Made by a program: the position numbers and the translations under genes
Assembly (NCBI GenBank): GCA_964547995.1
Contig: CAZJRB010000105.1
Coordinates: forward strand, 1-27,304
DNA length: 27,304 nucleotides
Direction: 5' to 3'
DNA from: CAZJRB01 sp964547995
GTDB lineage: Bacteria > Planctomycetota > Planctomycetia > Pirellulales > Thermoguttaceae
The notes under the pieces: model-generated
Seen by the model: only the letters and a program-made list of their open reading frames with translations
What the model was told of the DNA's origin: nothing
The model's database searches: none
In this document: in pieces, positions 1-8,219 of the stretch
Layout: every line of letters starts with the position of its first letter
How positions within the stretch are numbered: position 1 is the first letter of the stretch

Positions 1-52
1 TTCTCTGCTTGGCCTCGCTGCTGACATCTGTCATGTGAATATCAACACGACC

Positions 53-178
53 TAGGCTTTGTCGGAAAACGGCGTGTAGCCACCGTCGCCAGACGGTGGA
101 GCCCCTTTTTTTTGCGAGAGATTGGCACTTGCCAACCACGCTCTGGCGAGCGTGGCTACCGTTTTCCGATAAAGCCTA
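53..178. repeat. MITE-like inverted-repeat element upstream of obgE
   Basis: The outer arms TAGGCTTTGTCGGAAAACG (from 53) and the complement of the stretch ending at 178 match over about 20 bases with one mismatch. Inside are two 8-bp hairpins: CCACCGTC/GACGGTGG at 80-99 (loop GCCA) and CCACGCTC/GAGCGTGG at 136-155 (loop TGGC). A T-run (106-113) lies between them. The second hairpin recurs exactly at 25897-25916. No ORF is credible inside. It ends about 35 bases before the obgE start, so it may lie in or near that promoter or leader. A small non-autonomous mobile repeat is the best reading; a structured leader is the alternative. Confidence 0.75.
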
Positions 179-214
179 ACCGCATTGAACCATTTTGGGG
201 AGTTTTGAGTTTCC

Positions 215-1219
215 ATGTTCGTCGACGAAGTAGAAATCGAGTTGGAATCGGGCAAGGGGGGCGACGGATGCGTCAGCTTCCGGCGCGAAAAGTACTCGCC
301 CCGCGGCGGACCCGACGGAGGTGACGGCGGCAACGGTGGAAGCATCATCATTGTTGCCAAAAAGGGCGTAGACAACCTCGGTGCACTGGTGAACCAGAAA
401 CACTGGAAGGCCAAAGACGGCAACCCCGGTGCTGGTTCCAACCGTGTTGGCGCATCGGCCGAGGACACGGTCATCCGCGTTCCGCCGGGAACGGTTGTTA
501 TCGACGCCGCTACGGGCCACACGCTGAAGGACCTTGCCGCAGACGCCGACCAGGTCATTGCCGCCCAAGGCGGCAAGGGCGGCAAGGGAAACACGCGTTT
601 CAAATCCCCCACAAATCAGGCGCCTCGCAAAGCCACCCCGGGCGGCAAACCCGAGGTCCGCACGCTCCGGTTGGAACTAAGGGTCATCGCCGACGTTGGG
701 CTGATCGGCAAGCCGAACTCCGGCAAGAGCACGCTGCTGAGCCGCCTTTCGCGAGCGCGGCCCGAAATCGCCGATTATCCCTTCACCACGAAGGAGCCGA
801 CGCTCGGGGAAGTTCAAATCGATCGCGACCATTCCTTCATCATGGCCGATATTCCCGGTCTTATCGAGGGCGCCCACGAAGGGGCCGGCCTGGGACATCA
901 GTTCCTCCGACACGTGCAACGGGCGGGAATCCTCGTACACCTTATCGAACCCGATCCCGGCGATAACACCGACCCCGTGGCAAACTACCAGGCTATCCGC
1001 GACGAGCTCGGCAAGTTCGACTCCGAACTCCGCGGGCGGCCTGAAATCGTCGTCGTTACCAAGGCCGATCTGCCCGGCGCCGCCGAGGTGCAGAAACGGA
1101 TGTGCGACGAGCTGCACCACTACGTGTTGCTCATCTCCGCCGTCACCGGAAACGGGCTCGACGAACTCGTCGGTGAGGTCGCCAAAAAGCTCCACAGGGA
1201 CGAGGAAGATGCCTGGTAG
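215..1219 (+). CDS. obgE: Obg-family GTPase (ObgE/CgtA)
   Basis: A cytoplasmic GTPase that binds the 50S ribosomal subunit and acts in ribosome maturation and stress control. The 334-residue protein has the glycine-rich Obg fold at residues 1-158 (ESGKGGDGCVSFRREK; GGPDGGDGGNGGS) followed by a G domain: G1 GKPNSGKS at 165-172, the switch I region DYPFTTKEPTLG, G3 DIPG at 212-215, and G5 SAVTGNGL near 308. G4 reads TKAD (282-285) rather than the usual NKxD, a substitution worth noting. There is no C-terminal OCT-type extension; the length is near the short end of the family. The ATG at 215 gives the family's standard N-terminus, with GGGGAG about 12 bases upstream. coaX follows immediately, so the two are probably co-transcribed. 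Confidence 0.97.
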   Translation: MFVDEVEIELESGKGGDGCVSFRREKYSPRGGPDGGDGGNGGSIIIVAKKGVDNLGALVNQKHWKAKDGNPGAGSNRVGASAEDTVIRVPPGTVVIDAATGHTLKDLAADADQVIAAQGGKGGKGNTRFKSPTNQAPRKATPGGKPEVRTLRLELRVIADVGLIGKPNSGKSTLLSRLSRARPEIADYPFTTKEPTLGEVQIDRDHSFIMADIPGLIEGAHEGAGLGHQFLRHVQRAGILVHLIEPDPGDNTDPVANYQAIRDELGKFDSELRGRPEIVVVTKADLPGAAEVQKRMCDELHHYVLLISAVTGNGLDELVGEVAKKLHRDEEDAW

Positions 1220-2011
1220 GTGAAGATGGCCCGTTCGATCCTTGCCGTTGACGTCGGCAACGCCCGAATCAAGATTGGGCGGTTTGCCCCGGAGCACGTC
1301 GCGGGTCTGCCCGAGCCGGAGCAAACGCTATCGCTTTGCGGCCGGGAGCCGGAGTTGGATCAACTTGCCGCGTGGTTGGCCGCCGCGGGTGATTCGCCCG
1401 GTTGTCATTGGTGGATTGCCAGCGTAAACCGGCCGGCAACGACACGGTTGGTCGATTGGGTGCGGCAGCACAGGCCGGACGATCCGCTCACGCTGCTCTC
1501 GGCGGGCGATCTGCCGCTGGCGGTCGACGTCCGTCGCCCCGACATGGTCGGCGTCGACCGGCTGCTCGACGCCGTGGCCGCCAACCGCCTTCGCTCGCCC
1601 GGGCGCCCCGCCGTTGTGGTCGACCTGGGCACGGCGATTACCGTCGATCTGGTTTCCGCGGCGGGGGTCTTTTGCGGCGGGGCCATTTTGCCGGGTATTG
1701 AAATGTCGGCCCGCGCCATGCACGAATTCACCGACTTGCTGCCCTTGATCGAAATGTCGGAGTTGGATCAGCCGCCGCCCGCACTGGGAACTGCGACCGT
1801 GCCGGCGATGCGGTCGGGGCTCTACTGGCTCGCCGTCGGCGCGGTCCGCGAGTTGACCGCCCGGTTGTCAAGCGACAGCAAAGGACCGCCGGAGATTTTC
1901 CTTACCGGCGGCGCCGGCCCTGCCATGGCCGAAGCCATCGGCGGCGCCGCCCGGCTCGTACCGCACTTGACCCTGGCAGGAATTGCACTGGCGGCGAAGC
2001 ATGCCGACTAA
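1220..2011 (+). CDS. coaX: Type III pantothenate kinase (CoaX)
   Basis: It phosphorylates pantothenate in the first committed step of coenzyme A synthesis, using the acetate kinase/Hsp70/actin (ASKHA) fold. Visible motifs are the N-terminal phosphate-binding DVGNARIKIG, the GVDRLLDAVAANR segment with the family's GxDR, and VVDLGTAITVDLV (DxGTA) followed by GGAILPGIEMSARAMHE, all in the order expected of type III enzymes. At about 260 residues the length is typical. The reading frame opens with GTG directly after the obgE stop codon; an ATG two codons later (1226) is an equally good start. Tight linkage suggests translational coupling with obgE. Its 3' end converges on the di-haem PD40 gene, with a hairpin between them. 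Confidence 0.95.
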   Translation: MKMARSILAVDVGNARIKIGRFAPEHVAGLPEPEQTLSLCGREPELDQLAAWLAAAGDSPGCHWWIASVNRPATTRLVDWVRQHRPDDPLTLLSAGDLPLAVDVRRPDMVGVDRLLDAVAANRLRSPGRPAVVVDLGTAITVDLVSAAGVFCGGAILPGIEMSARAMHEFTDLLPLIEMSELDQPPPALGTATVPAMRSGLYWLAVGAVRELTARLSSDSKGPPEIFLTGGAGPAMAEAIGGAARLVPHLTLAGIALAAKHAD

Positions 2012-2057
2012 AGCATCAACGCGGGTTGTCTCGTTTTGCAACACGTATTCCGCTTCT

Positions 2058-2076
2058 CCGCGACCAGTGGTCGCGG
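2058..2076. terminator. Hairpin between convergent genes
   Basis: CCGCGACC and GGTCGCGG form a perfect 8-bp stem around AGT, followed by CTTT. It sits in the 72-base gap between the coaX stop and the stop of the converging PD40/di-haem gene, where a bidirectional terminator is expected. The T-tract is short, so the call is tentative. Confidence 0.5.
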
Positions 2077-2083
2077 CTTTGCA

Positions 2084-4429
2084 TCATGGCTGTTGCCCGT
2101 ACTTTTTTTCGCCGGCGGCGATCGCGGCCCGCATTTCGTTCTCCTGGTCCAGAAGGGCCTGGTACTTCTTCTCTTGTTGGATCTCGATGTCCTCGACGAG
2201 CCGGAAGCCGGGCATGTCGGCGCGGGGGCGTCGGGCGAGTGATTCTGCGCCCGCCCGGATGATCGCCAAGGCCTCCTTGTACTTAGGGTCGTTCTTATCG
2301 AGCTTTTCGAGGCACGGGCTGAGCTCGGGGCGTGTGAAGCTGATGGCGATCGAACGTCCCAGTCCTCGCCCGCCGCCCAAGCCGGTCAACTTGCTGAGTT
2401 GCCCGAGTTGGCCGTTGTCCAATGGGGAACGACCAAACTGGCGGTCACGGTAGGCGCTGGCGTAGTCGGGATAGTACGGGGCGTTGATGTCGATCCAGGT
2501 GATGACCCGGTCGAAGCTCTCCTTGTCGAGCTTGATATCTTTGTCAATTTCGGGCTTGCCGTGGCCGTCGAGCATCACCTTGCCGAGGCGGCTGGCGTGG
2601 GAGCCCCAACTCTTGGGCATCAAGACCTGGAAGGGCCCGGCGCCGGGGACTTTGACGTACTTCTTGCCGCGAAGCTCACAGTAGGAGGTATTGAACAGTA
2701 TGCCGAGATCGCCGGCCAGGTTGAGCTTCTTGCCGTCGTCCTTGCGGTAGTCGTGACAGGAGACGCAATGCTTGTCGAAGACGGGCTGGACCTCGGCCGT
2801 GTAGTTGAACAGCCGCGGCGGGCCGTACCAGGGTTTTAGCGTGTTCGGGCCCCGCTGCATGGCCAGTTTCTCGCCGGGGCCGACGCTCGACCGCCGGCTC
2901 TCGTGGCAACCGGCGCAGCCGATCGTCTCGCCGGGGCGGACGATCGTCCCGCTTCGCATCGATTGGACCATCATGCCGTTCTTGTCGAGCAGTTGGAAGT
3001 AGACGAACGTGTCGGCCGGCACCGCAAAGTACGCACTGCCGTCCTCTTCCACAGGTGCGGTGCCGATAATCCGCTTGTTGTTGAAATCGTTCCAGGCCAT
3101 GCCGGGGGCCTGCTGGCCGGTTCCGCCGTCCCAGGCGGGCTTGGTCCAGGTTCGTTTCTCCGGCGATTCGACCACGCGGAGGTACTTCACCGTGCCGCGG
3201 TCGATGTTCTCCATGCCCGTGCCGACGTAGACGTCGGATACGTAGAAATACCCGTTCGGATTGGTCAGGTCGATCCGCGGAGGGATGACCGTCTCGCGCT
3301 CGCGGGGCCTTAGCGGCATCGGGTCGTAGCAGCCGGGGGCCTCGGTGTGTAGCAGCGTTTCGTGCCCGTCGAGGTCGATCAGGTAGATGCCCATCTGCTC
3401 GCCGCGGCCGACCATGCGCGAGCAAAGGAACACGCTCTCGGACAGCGGATACGGGTCTTCGTACTTCGGCCTGACGCGTGTGTACGTATCGTAGTTTCCC
3501 TTGCCGACCAGCTCGATCGCGCTGGGGGGCCAGGTTCGAATGACCGGGGCGTTGAGGTCCATGCCGAGCCGGCGGTCGACGATGGCAATCGCCCCCCACG
3601 GCCGGTCGTGGCACGACGAAAACGTGCAGATGAACTGCTCGGTGTTGGGGATCGCACGGTTGTCGAGCACGGCGCCGGGGGAGTTCGTGTTGTTGCCCCA
3701 GTAGACGGCGTGGTTGGTTCCGTCGGGGTTACAGACCCAGACGCCCTGGGCGTCGCCGAAGTTTCGGTCGACGTATTCCCAGCGGTCGTAGATGACGCGG
3801 CCGTCGGGCAGGACCGCCGGATGGCCCTCGTGCAAGGTGCTGTGGCCGATCTGCTGGATATTCGCCCCGTCGGCGTCCATCGTGAACAGGTTGCACATGA
3901 TGTGGCGATTGCACATGCAGTACTTCGGCTCGCGGGTGGAGCCGAACATGATCCGGCCGTCGGGCAGGTAGATCGGGTCGATGTCGGAGATGCCCGAGCC
4001 GAACGTGAGCTGCTTCAAGCCGGTTCCGTCGGCGTTCATTTCGTAGAGGTGGTAGTCGTCCTCGCGGTTCTTCCGCATCGAGAAGAGCAGCTTCTTGCCG
4101 TCGTAGCCGACTTCGAGGTCTCGGGCAAGCCCGTCGGGCACTTCGAGGATCGTGGTGACCCGGCCGCCGTCGGCGAAGTCGATCATCTTGATGGCCCCGG
4201 GGCCGCGGAACTTGCCCGTGTTGATCTCGTCCGTCTGGAACATCGTGGCCGTGTTGTGGTGGTCGCCCGGGTATTGGGCCCGGGTTATGAAGACGATCGG
4301 GTGCGAAGTGACCAATGGGTCCTTGACGGCATTGGGGTTCACGACGGTGCCGGCGGGTTCCGCCCCGACAACGGGAAAGGCAACGGCCAAGGACAATGCA
4401 AACCACGGAAAGAAGCCGGCTCGGGTCAT
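2084..4429 (-). CDS. Exported PD40/di-haem protein, hydrazine-synthase-alpha-like family
   Basis: A 781-residue protein with a Sec-type signal peptide (residues 1-23, cut near VVGA). The TolB/PD40 beta-propeller-like region runs from about 45 to 480 (YEMNADGTGLKQLTFG, DPIYLPDGRIMFGSTREPKY, FTMDADGANIQQIG). Two c-type haem motifs follow: CAGCH at 505-509 and CVSCH at 555-559, with a conserved tail on MPKSWGSHASRL and WIDINAPYYPDY. The architecture matches proteins annotated as HZS-alpha-like, common in planctomycetes that do not perform anammox. No HZS beta/gamma-type partner lies nearby, so hydrazine synthesis should not be inferred; an extracytoplasmic redox role is likely. A cysteine/histidine cluster (CMCNRHIMCN, 171-180) may bind metal. 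The start ATG follows GGAG at good spacing. Confidence 0.85.
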   Translation of the reverse strand: MTRAGFFPWFALSLAVAFPVVGAEPAGTVVNPNAVKDPLVTSHPIVFITRAQYPGDHHNTATMFQTDEINTGKFRGPGAIKMIDFADGGRVTTILEVPDGLARDLEVGYDGKKLLFSMRKNREDDYHLYEMNADGTGLKQLTFGSGISDIDPIYLPDGRIMFGSTREPKYCMCNRHIMCNLFTMDADGANIQQIGHSTLHEGHPAVLPDGRVIYDRWEYVDRNFGDAQGVWVCNPDGTNHAVYWGNNTNSPGAVLDNRAIPNTEQFICTFSSCHDRPWGAIAIVDRRLGMDLNAPVIRTWPPSAIELVGKGNYDTYTRVRPKYEDPYPLSESVFLCSRMVGRGEQMGIYLIDLDGHETLLHTEAPGCYDPMPLRPRERETVIPPRIDLTNPNGYFYVSDVYVGTGMENIDRGTVKYLRVVESPEKRTWTKPAWDGGTGQQAPGMAWNDFNNKRIIGTAPVEEDGSAYFAVPADTFVYFQLLDKNGMMVQSMRSGTIVRPGETIGCAGCHESRRSSVGPGEKLAMQRGPNTLKPWYGPPRLFNYTAEVQPVFDKHCVSCHDYRKDDGKKLNLAGDLGILFNTSYCELRGKKYVKVPGAGPFQVLMPKSWGSHASRLGKVMLDGHGKPEIDKDIKLDKESFDRVITWIDINAPYYPDYASAYRDRQFGRSPLDNGQLGQLSKLTGLGGGRGLGRSIAISFTRPELSPCLEKLDKNDPKYKEALAIIRAGAESLARRPRADMPGFRLVEDIEIQQEKKYQALLDQENEMRAAIAAGEKKYGQQP

Positions 4430-4579
4430 CTCATTGCTCCATGCTTCGCGGCATCTTGCGATCCGGGGGTATGCGGACGGGACGATCTCAGGTGGGATAC
4501 TAGATGTTCATTATAGCAATCCCGAAACGGGAAGCCAATAGTCCGGCCGACGGGCGTTTGGGGCGGGTTTTGTAGCGAA

Positions 4580-4658
4580 GTTTAGCGGGCGGGCTTGCCC
4601 GCCGTTGACATCTCGAGAATTTTCAGCAGGCCGCGGCGGGCAAGCCCGCCCGCTAAAC
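4580..4658. repeat. Perfect 25-bp inverted repeat
   Basis: The arms at 4580-4604 and 4634-4658 (beginning GTTTAGCGGGCGGGCTTG) are exact reverse complements over 25 bases, with a 29-base spacer. Each arm also carries its own small GGCGGGC/GCCCGCC palindrome. The element lies in the 234-base gap between the divergently oriented region upstream of the PD40 gene and the 3' end of the methyltransferase, ending six bases from that stop codon. It could terminate methyltransferase transcription, but arm length and symmetry fit a small mobile inverted repeat better. Confidence 0.85.
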
Positions 4659-4663
4659 AGCGG

Positions 4664-5380
4664 CTACTTCTCGGCGGCGACCAGGAACATCGGCAGATGC
4701 ACGACTCGGGCGGCGTTGCCCAGCGCGGCGTCGGCCGCTTCGATTTGGTCGAGCGTCTTTTGCTCGTCGTCGGTAAGCGGCAACCCCCGCAATAGATCGA
4801 ACCGGGCGGGCGACGGCGGCGGCACGCGGTCGAGCAGCTCGACGTGGACCTTCCAGCCCGCATTGGTAAGCAGGACCGGCAGCTTGCGGCCGACCACCGG
4901 ATCGGCCCCCGCCCGGATAAGCGCCGCCCGCCAGATTGGTGCGGTGGCGATCTCCGGCGGGTATTCGATCGCGCCGCCGAAGTCGGGTTCCAGGGCAACC
5001 AGTGCGCCGTTTGGTTCCAGCACCCGGCTGACTTCCCGCAACACAGCCTCCACCTCGAGCCACATCAGCGCGAACTGGCAAAAGACCAGATCGAACGAGC
5101 CGTCGTCGAACGGGAGCGAAGCCGCATCGCCGCAGACACGTTCGGCCCCTGCGAAGGCCTCATCATCGGCCGCCAACGCTTCGGGATTGCAGTCCAGCGC
5201 CACGACCGGGCCGCCCGAGCGCCGGACCAACTCGCCGGTCACGGTGCCGTAGCCGCAGGCCAGATCGAGCACGCGGCGCCGCTGCGCGATTTGCACCCGC
5301 CGCAACAGTTTCGCCCGGGCCGGCGCAAGCCACGCGGCCTGTTGCCGGAGCAGTTCGGCCGGCGGGAGATTAGCACTCAT
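4664..5380 (-). CDS. Class I SAM-dependent methyltransferase (substrate unknown)
   Basis: A cytoplasmic protein of about 238 residues with the Rossmann-like methyltransferase fold. Motif I is VLDLACGYGTVTGEL, the acidic end of strand 2 is VVALDCNPEAL, motif II is GDAASLPFDDGSFDLVFCQF, and motif III is REVSRVLEPNGALVALEPDF. This is the Methyltransf_11/UbiE-like arrangement, and nothing identifies the acceptor. The start at 5380 is chosen because GAGGAGG lies seven bases upstream of that ATG; the frame stays open a little further upstream to 5401. It is a single gene divergent from recG with a 150-base gap, in which no further gene is visible. Confidence 0.85.
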   Translation of the reverse strand: MSANLPPAELLRQQAAWLAPARAKLLRRVQIAQRRRVLDLACGYGTVTGELVRRSGGPVVALDCNPEALAADDEAFAGAERVCGDAASLPFDDGSFDLVFCQFALMWLEVEAVLREVSRVLEPNGALVALEPDFGGAIEYPPEIATAPIWRAALIRAGADPVVGRKLPVLLTNAGWKVHVELLDRVPPPSPARFDLLRGLPLTDDEQKTLDQIEAADAALGNAARVVHLPMFLVAAEK

Positions 5381-5530
5381 GGACCGCCCTCCTCGAGGCA
5401 TTCCGGCTATGTACCGGTATTCCCTTCACCAACTATATCCGTCCCTGGAAGGGCCGCAACCCGTGCAAGACCGGTTTTCTTTGGGGCCGGCCGAAAACGC
5501 GGCTAAACATCGCCGCGCCGCTACGCTACA

Positions 5531-7630
5531 ATGCTTTCCATGCACCCTCCCGACAAGACGCCCGCCGAAATCCTTGCCACCCCGGTCCAGTTTCTCAAAT
5601 GGGTCGGGCCGCAACGGGTCGAGCTGCTCGAGCGCATGGGTCTCACGACCGCCCGCGACGTCCTCTTCTTCTTCCCCCGCGACTACCAGGACCTGACCGA
5701 CCGCCGCGACGTGGCCGACCTCGAAGAGGGAAAAGTGCAAAGGATCGTCGGCACCGTCGAGGACATCGACCACCGGGCGACCGGCTCCGGCGGGTGCGTC
5801 GTCGGCATACTCGTCCGCTGCAAGACCGGCTGCGTCCGGGCGCTGTGGTTCAACCAGCCCTTCATGGTCGACAAGTTCTCATTCGGCCAGCGCGTGATGC
5901 TTTCCGGCAAACCCAAGTACGAGGGGCTCGTCTGGCGAATGAACCATCCTGCCTTCCAGACGTTCGCCGAGGACGAGGAAGAGCCGGCCGGCGAGCTGCT
6001 GCCCGTCTACCCGTTGACCGAAGGCATCCAGCAGTGGCAGATGCGTAAAGTCGTCCGCACGGCCGTCGAAGAGTACGCCGGGGTGCTCGACGAGGTCTTT
6101 CCCCAGAAGTATCTCGAAGACCACGACCTTTGGCCGCTGCGACGGGCCCTGCCGGAGATCCATTTTCCCAGCGACCAGGAATGCCTGGCAAGGGCGCGGC
6201 GGCGGCTCGTTTACCAGGAACTCTTCATCCTTCAACTCGCGTTGGCCACGCGGCGCCGGCAGCAGCGCGACGGCCACGAGGCCCCCGCCTTCGAGGCCAC
6301 CGCGAAAATCGACGCACGGATCACGCGGCTCTTCCCCTTCGAGCTGACGGCCGGGCAAAAGGACGCGATCGCTGAGATCGCCGCCGACATGGCCGGGCCG
6401 CTACCGATGAACCGGTTGCTGCAAGGCGACGTCGGGAGCGGCAAGACCGTGGTGGCCGTCTACGCGATGTTGCTGGCCGTCGCCCACGGCTATCAGACGG
6501 CCATGATGGCGCCGACCGAAGTGCTCGCCCGGCAACACGCCCTGACAATGGAAAGCCTGCTGGCCAACAGCCACGTCCGCCGGGCACAGCTCATCGGCGG
6601 ATTGTCGACCTCCGAGCGGCGGGAATTGCTCGTCGGGATCGCCGGCGGCGAAATCGATCTGGTTGTCGGCACCCAGGCCATCATCCAGCAAGACGTCATG
6701 TTCCGCAAACTCGGGTTGGTGGTTATCGACGAGCAGCACAAGTTCGGCGTGCGGCAACGGGCGACCCTGAAACAGGCCGGGCTCGACCCGCACTACCTTG
6801 TGATGACCGCCACGCCCATCCCGCGGACGGTCACGATGACGCTTTTCGGCGACCTCGACGTCTCGACGCTCCGCGACAGCCCGCCGGGCCGGCAGAAGGT
6901 CAACACCTACGTGGTCGGCGAGGAGAAGCGGGCCGGATGGTGGGATTTCTTCCGCAAAAAGCTCCGCGAAGGACGCCAGGGATACGTCGTCACGCCGCTG
7001 GTCGACGAGTCCGATCAAGTGGCGGCGGCCAGCCTCGAGGAATCGTACGAGGCCCTGGCCAACGGGGAGCTGGAGGAATTCCGGCTCGGGTTGATCCACG
7101 GCCGGATGACCGCCGAGGAAAAGGACGCGGTGATGGACCGCTTCCGCGCCGGCGAGACACAGGTGCTCGTCTGCACGTCGGTTGTCGAGGTCGGGGTCGA
7201 TGTGCCCAACGCGACGCTGATGGCGATCGAGAGCGGGCAGCGATTCGGGCTCGCCCAGTTGCACCAGCTCCGCGGGCGGATAAGCCGCGGAAAATTCCCT
7301 GGCTTCTGCACCGTCTTCGCCGACCCGCAAACCGCCGAAGCCCAAGAGCGGCTCGAAGCGTTTTCCAACTCGACCGACGGCTTCGCGCTGGCCGAGACCG
7401 ATTTCGAACTCCGCGGCCCGGGCGACCTTTTCGGCACCCGTCAGCACGGCCTGCCGCCGCTTTTGATCGCCGACCTGCTCCGCGACGAAGCCCTGCTGGA
7501 AGAAGCCCGCCGCGACGCCCAAGCCCTAATCACCACCGACCCCGAGATGTCCCAACCCGAACACGAGAAGCTCCGCCGGATGACATTCAAGCGCTACGGC
7601 GAGGCGCTGAACTTGGGGGATGTGGGGTAG
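5531..7630 (+). CDS. recG: ATP-dependent DNA helicase RecG
   Basis: A 699-residue superfamily 2 helicase that remodels stalled forks and Holliday junctions. In order: an N-terminal wedge/OB region (residues about 5-150, including QRVELLERMGLTTARDVLFF), helicase domain 1 with Walker A LQGDVGSGKTVVA near 300, the motif II variant VVIDEQHKFG (DEQH, as in RecG), motif III MTATPIPRT, and domain 2 with CTSVVEVGVDVPNATLM and the arginine-finger motif QLHQLRGRISRG. The C-terminal TRG wedge segment FELRGPGDLFGTRQHG is present. Length is full for the family. The frame has ATGs at 5531 and 5540 and no clear Shine-Dalgarno, so the exact start is uncertain. The stop is followed directly by the heptamer repeat bounding the accessory island. 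Confidence 0.97.
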   Translation: MLSMHPPDKTPAEILATPVQFLKWVGPQRVELLERMGLTTARDVLFFFPRDYQDLTDRRDVADLEEGKVQRIVGTVEDIDHRATGSGGCVVGILVRCKTGCVRALWFNQPFMVDKFSFGQRVMLSGKPKYEGLVWRMNHPAFQTFAEDEEEPAGELLPVYPLTEGIQQWQMRKVVRTAVEEYAGVLDEVFPQKYLEDHDLWPLRRALPEIHFPSDQECLARARRRLVYQELFILQLALATRRRQQRDGHEAPAFEATAKIDARITRLFPFELTAGQKDAIAEIAADMAGPLPMNRLLQGDVGSGKTVVAVYAMLLAVAHGYQTAMMAPTEVLARQHALTMESLLANSHVRRAQLIGGLSTSERRELLVGIAGGEIDLVVGTQAIIQQDVMFRKLGLVVIDEQHKFGVRQRATLKQAGLDPHYLVMTATPIPRTVTMTLFGDLDVSTLRDSPPGRQKVNTYVVGEEKRAGWWDFFRKKLREGRQGYVVTPLVDESDQVAAASLEESYEALANGELEEFRLGLIHGRMTAEEKDAVMDRFRAGETQVLVCTSVVEVGVDVPNATLMAIESGQRFGLAQLHQLRGRISRGKFPGFCTVFADPQTAEAQERLEAFSNSTDGFALAETDFELRGPGDLFGTRQHGLPPLLIADLLRDEALLEEARRDAQALITTDPEMSQPEHEKLRRMTFKRYGEALNLGDVG

Positions 7631-7634
7631 AGGA

Positions 7635-7718
7635 GTGGACAGAGGACAGTCGACAGAGGACAGTGGGTGGTGAGTCGTGGGTGGTGAGTCGTGGATGGTG
7701 GATAGTGAATGGTGGATA
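7635..7718 (+). repeat. Heptamer tandem repeat (12 units of GTGGAYA type)
   Basis: Twelve consecutive 7-base units with consensus GTGGATR, arranged as six 14-base pairs. Two successive units of GTGGGTGGTGAGTC are identical (7663-7676 and 7677-7690). There is no coding potential. It resembles the short tandemly repeated repetitive heptamers known from cyanobacteria. It starts five bases after the recG stop and leads into the hairpin at 7727-7747. A second, shorter copy in inverted orientation lies at 14998-15027. Confidence 0.9.
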
Positions 7719-7726
7719 GAAGAAAG

Positions 7727-7747
7727 CCCCCGCATTGCATGCGGGGG
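7727..7747. repeat. CCCCCGCAT hairpin, left copy
   Basis: CCCCCGCAT and ATGCGGGGG form a 9-bp perfect stem around TGC. It follows the heptamer tract and could double as the recG terminator, although only GTCTT follows it. The same hairpin with the same flanking heptamers occurs inverted at 14966-14985. Between here and the small gene at 7959 the only other signal is the promoter-like element at 7833. Confidence 0.8.
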
Positions 7748-7832
7748 GTCTTGCGTTGGAGCTGACACTCGCGCCTGTTCGTGCAGACTCTTCTGCTGAT
7801 TCTGGACGAGAAAAGGAGACTCAGTCTGCGCA

Positions 7833-7864
7833 GGGGTTGACTTCCCCACGAATCGGTGTAGACT
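7833..7864 (+). promoter_or_regulatory. Promoter-like element A
   Basis: A sigma70-type pattern, TTGACT (7837-7842), 16 bases, TAGACT (7859-7864), is embedded in GGGG...CCCC flanking symmetry (GGGGTTGACTTCCCC) that could be an operator. A second copy of the whole element stands at 8937-8967. This copy lies about 95 bases before the small gene at 7959. Conservation of both hexamers, and of their spacing, between the copies supports a promoter function. Confidence 0.6.
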
Positions 7865-7958
7865 ACTTCAGTAGTGTCAGTCTTGTCGGCTGACAACATG
7901 CAAACGTGACGATATCCAATGTCATGTCCCAAGATTGAGGTTTTCCTCGGAGCGTACT

Positions 7959-8201
7959 ATGATCGACGTGAGCACAAAGAAGCCGCTTTCCGTGTCGACG
8001 GACGGCAATGCCGGGCCGTACGTAACGGTCCCGGTTGCGCAACTCCCCGACGTTCGCGATTTGCTTGATGCCAACAACGTCCCCTATTGGTTGGACGAAG
8101 AAGCGATCTCGCTGGACGGAAAGCCCGAGGTTACGGTCGTCAATCTCGGCCAGGGTGCTGATCCCGATGCCGTCCAGAAGATCCTGGACGGTGTTTCATA
8201 A
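7959..8201 (+). CDS. Small conserved-looking protein of unknown function (80 aa)
   Basis: An acidic 80-residue protein with no signal peptide or membrane segment. The sequence reads like one compact alpha/beta domain: a strand (GPYVTVPVAQL), a helix (PDVRDLLDANN), a strand with YWLDEEAISL, a strand TVVNLGQGA and a C-terminal helix (DAVQKILDGV). I do not recognise a named domain. The ATG at 7959 is preceded by GGAG at six bases; the frame is open a few codons further to a TTG. The gene ends with TAA 18 bases before the HEPN-like gene, which is in the same frame, so the two are almost certainly co-transcribed from element A. A small partner or antitoxin for the downstream protein is possible but unproven. 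Confidence 0.7.
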   Translation: MIDVSTKKPLSVSTDGNAGPYVTVPVAQLPDVRDLLDANNVPYWLDEEAISLDGKPEVTVVNLGQGADPDAVQKILDGVS

Positions 8202-8219
8202 TTCGAGAATGGGGATTGG

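Noticed and set aside
2084..4429. True hydrazine synthase and anammox metabolism
   Set aside because: Only an alpha-like homologue is present, without partner subunits or other anammox genes in the window.
3362..4516. 384-codon plus-strand frame opposite the PD40/di-haem gene
   Set aside because: It is a mirror of GC-rich codons of a clearly real gene; the Val/Asp/Ala-rich sequence has no motifs.
7635..7747. CRISPR array or tandem coding repeat
   Set aside because: The units are seven bases with no spacers and no cas genes nearby, and the tract contains no open coding frame of note.
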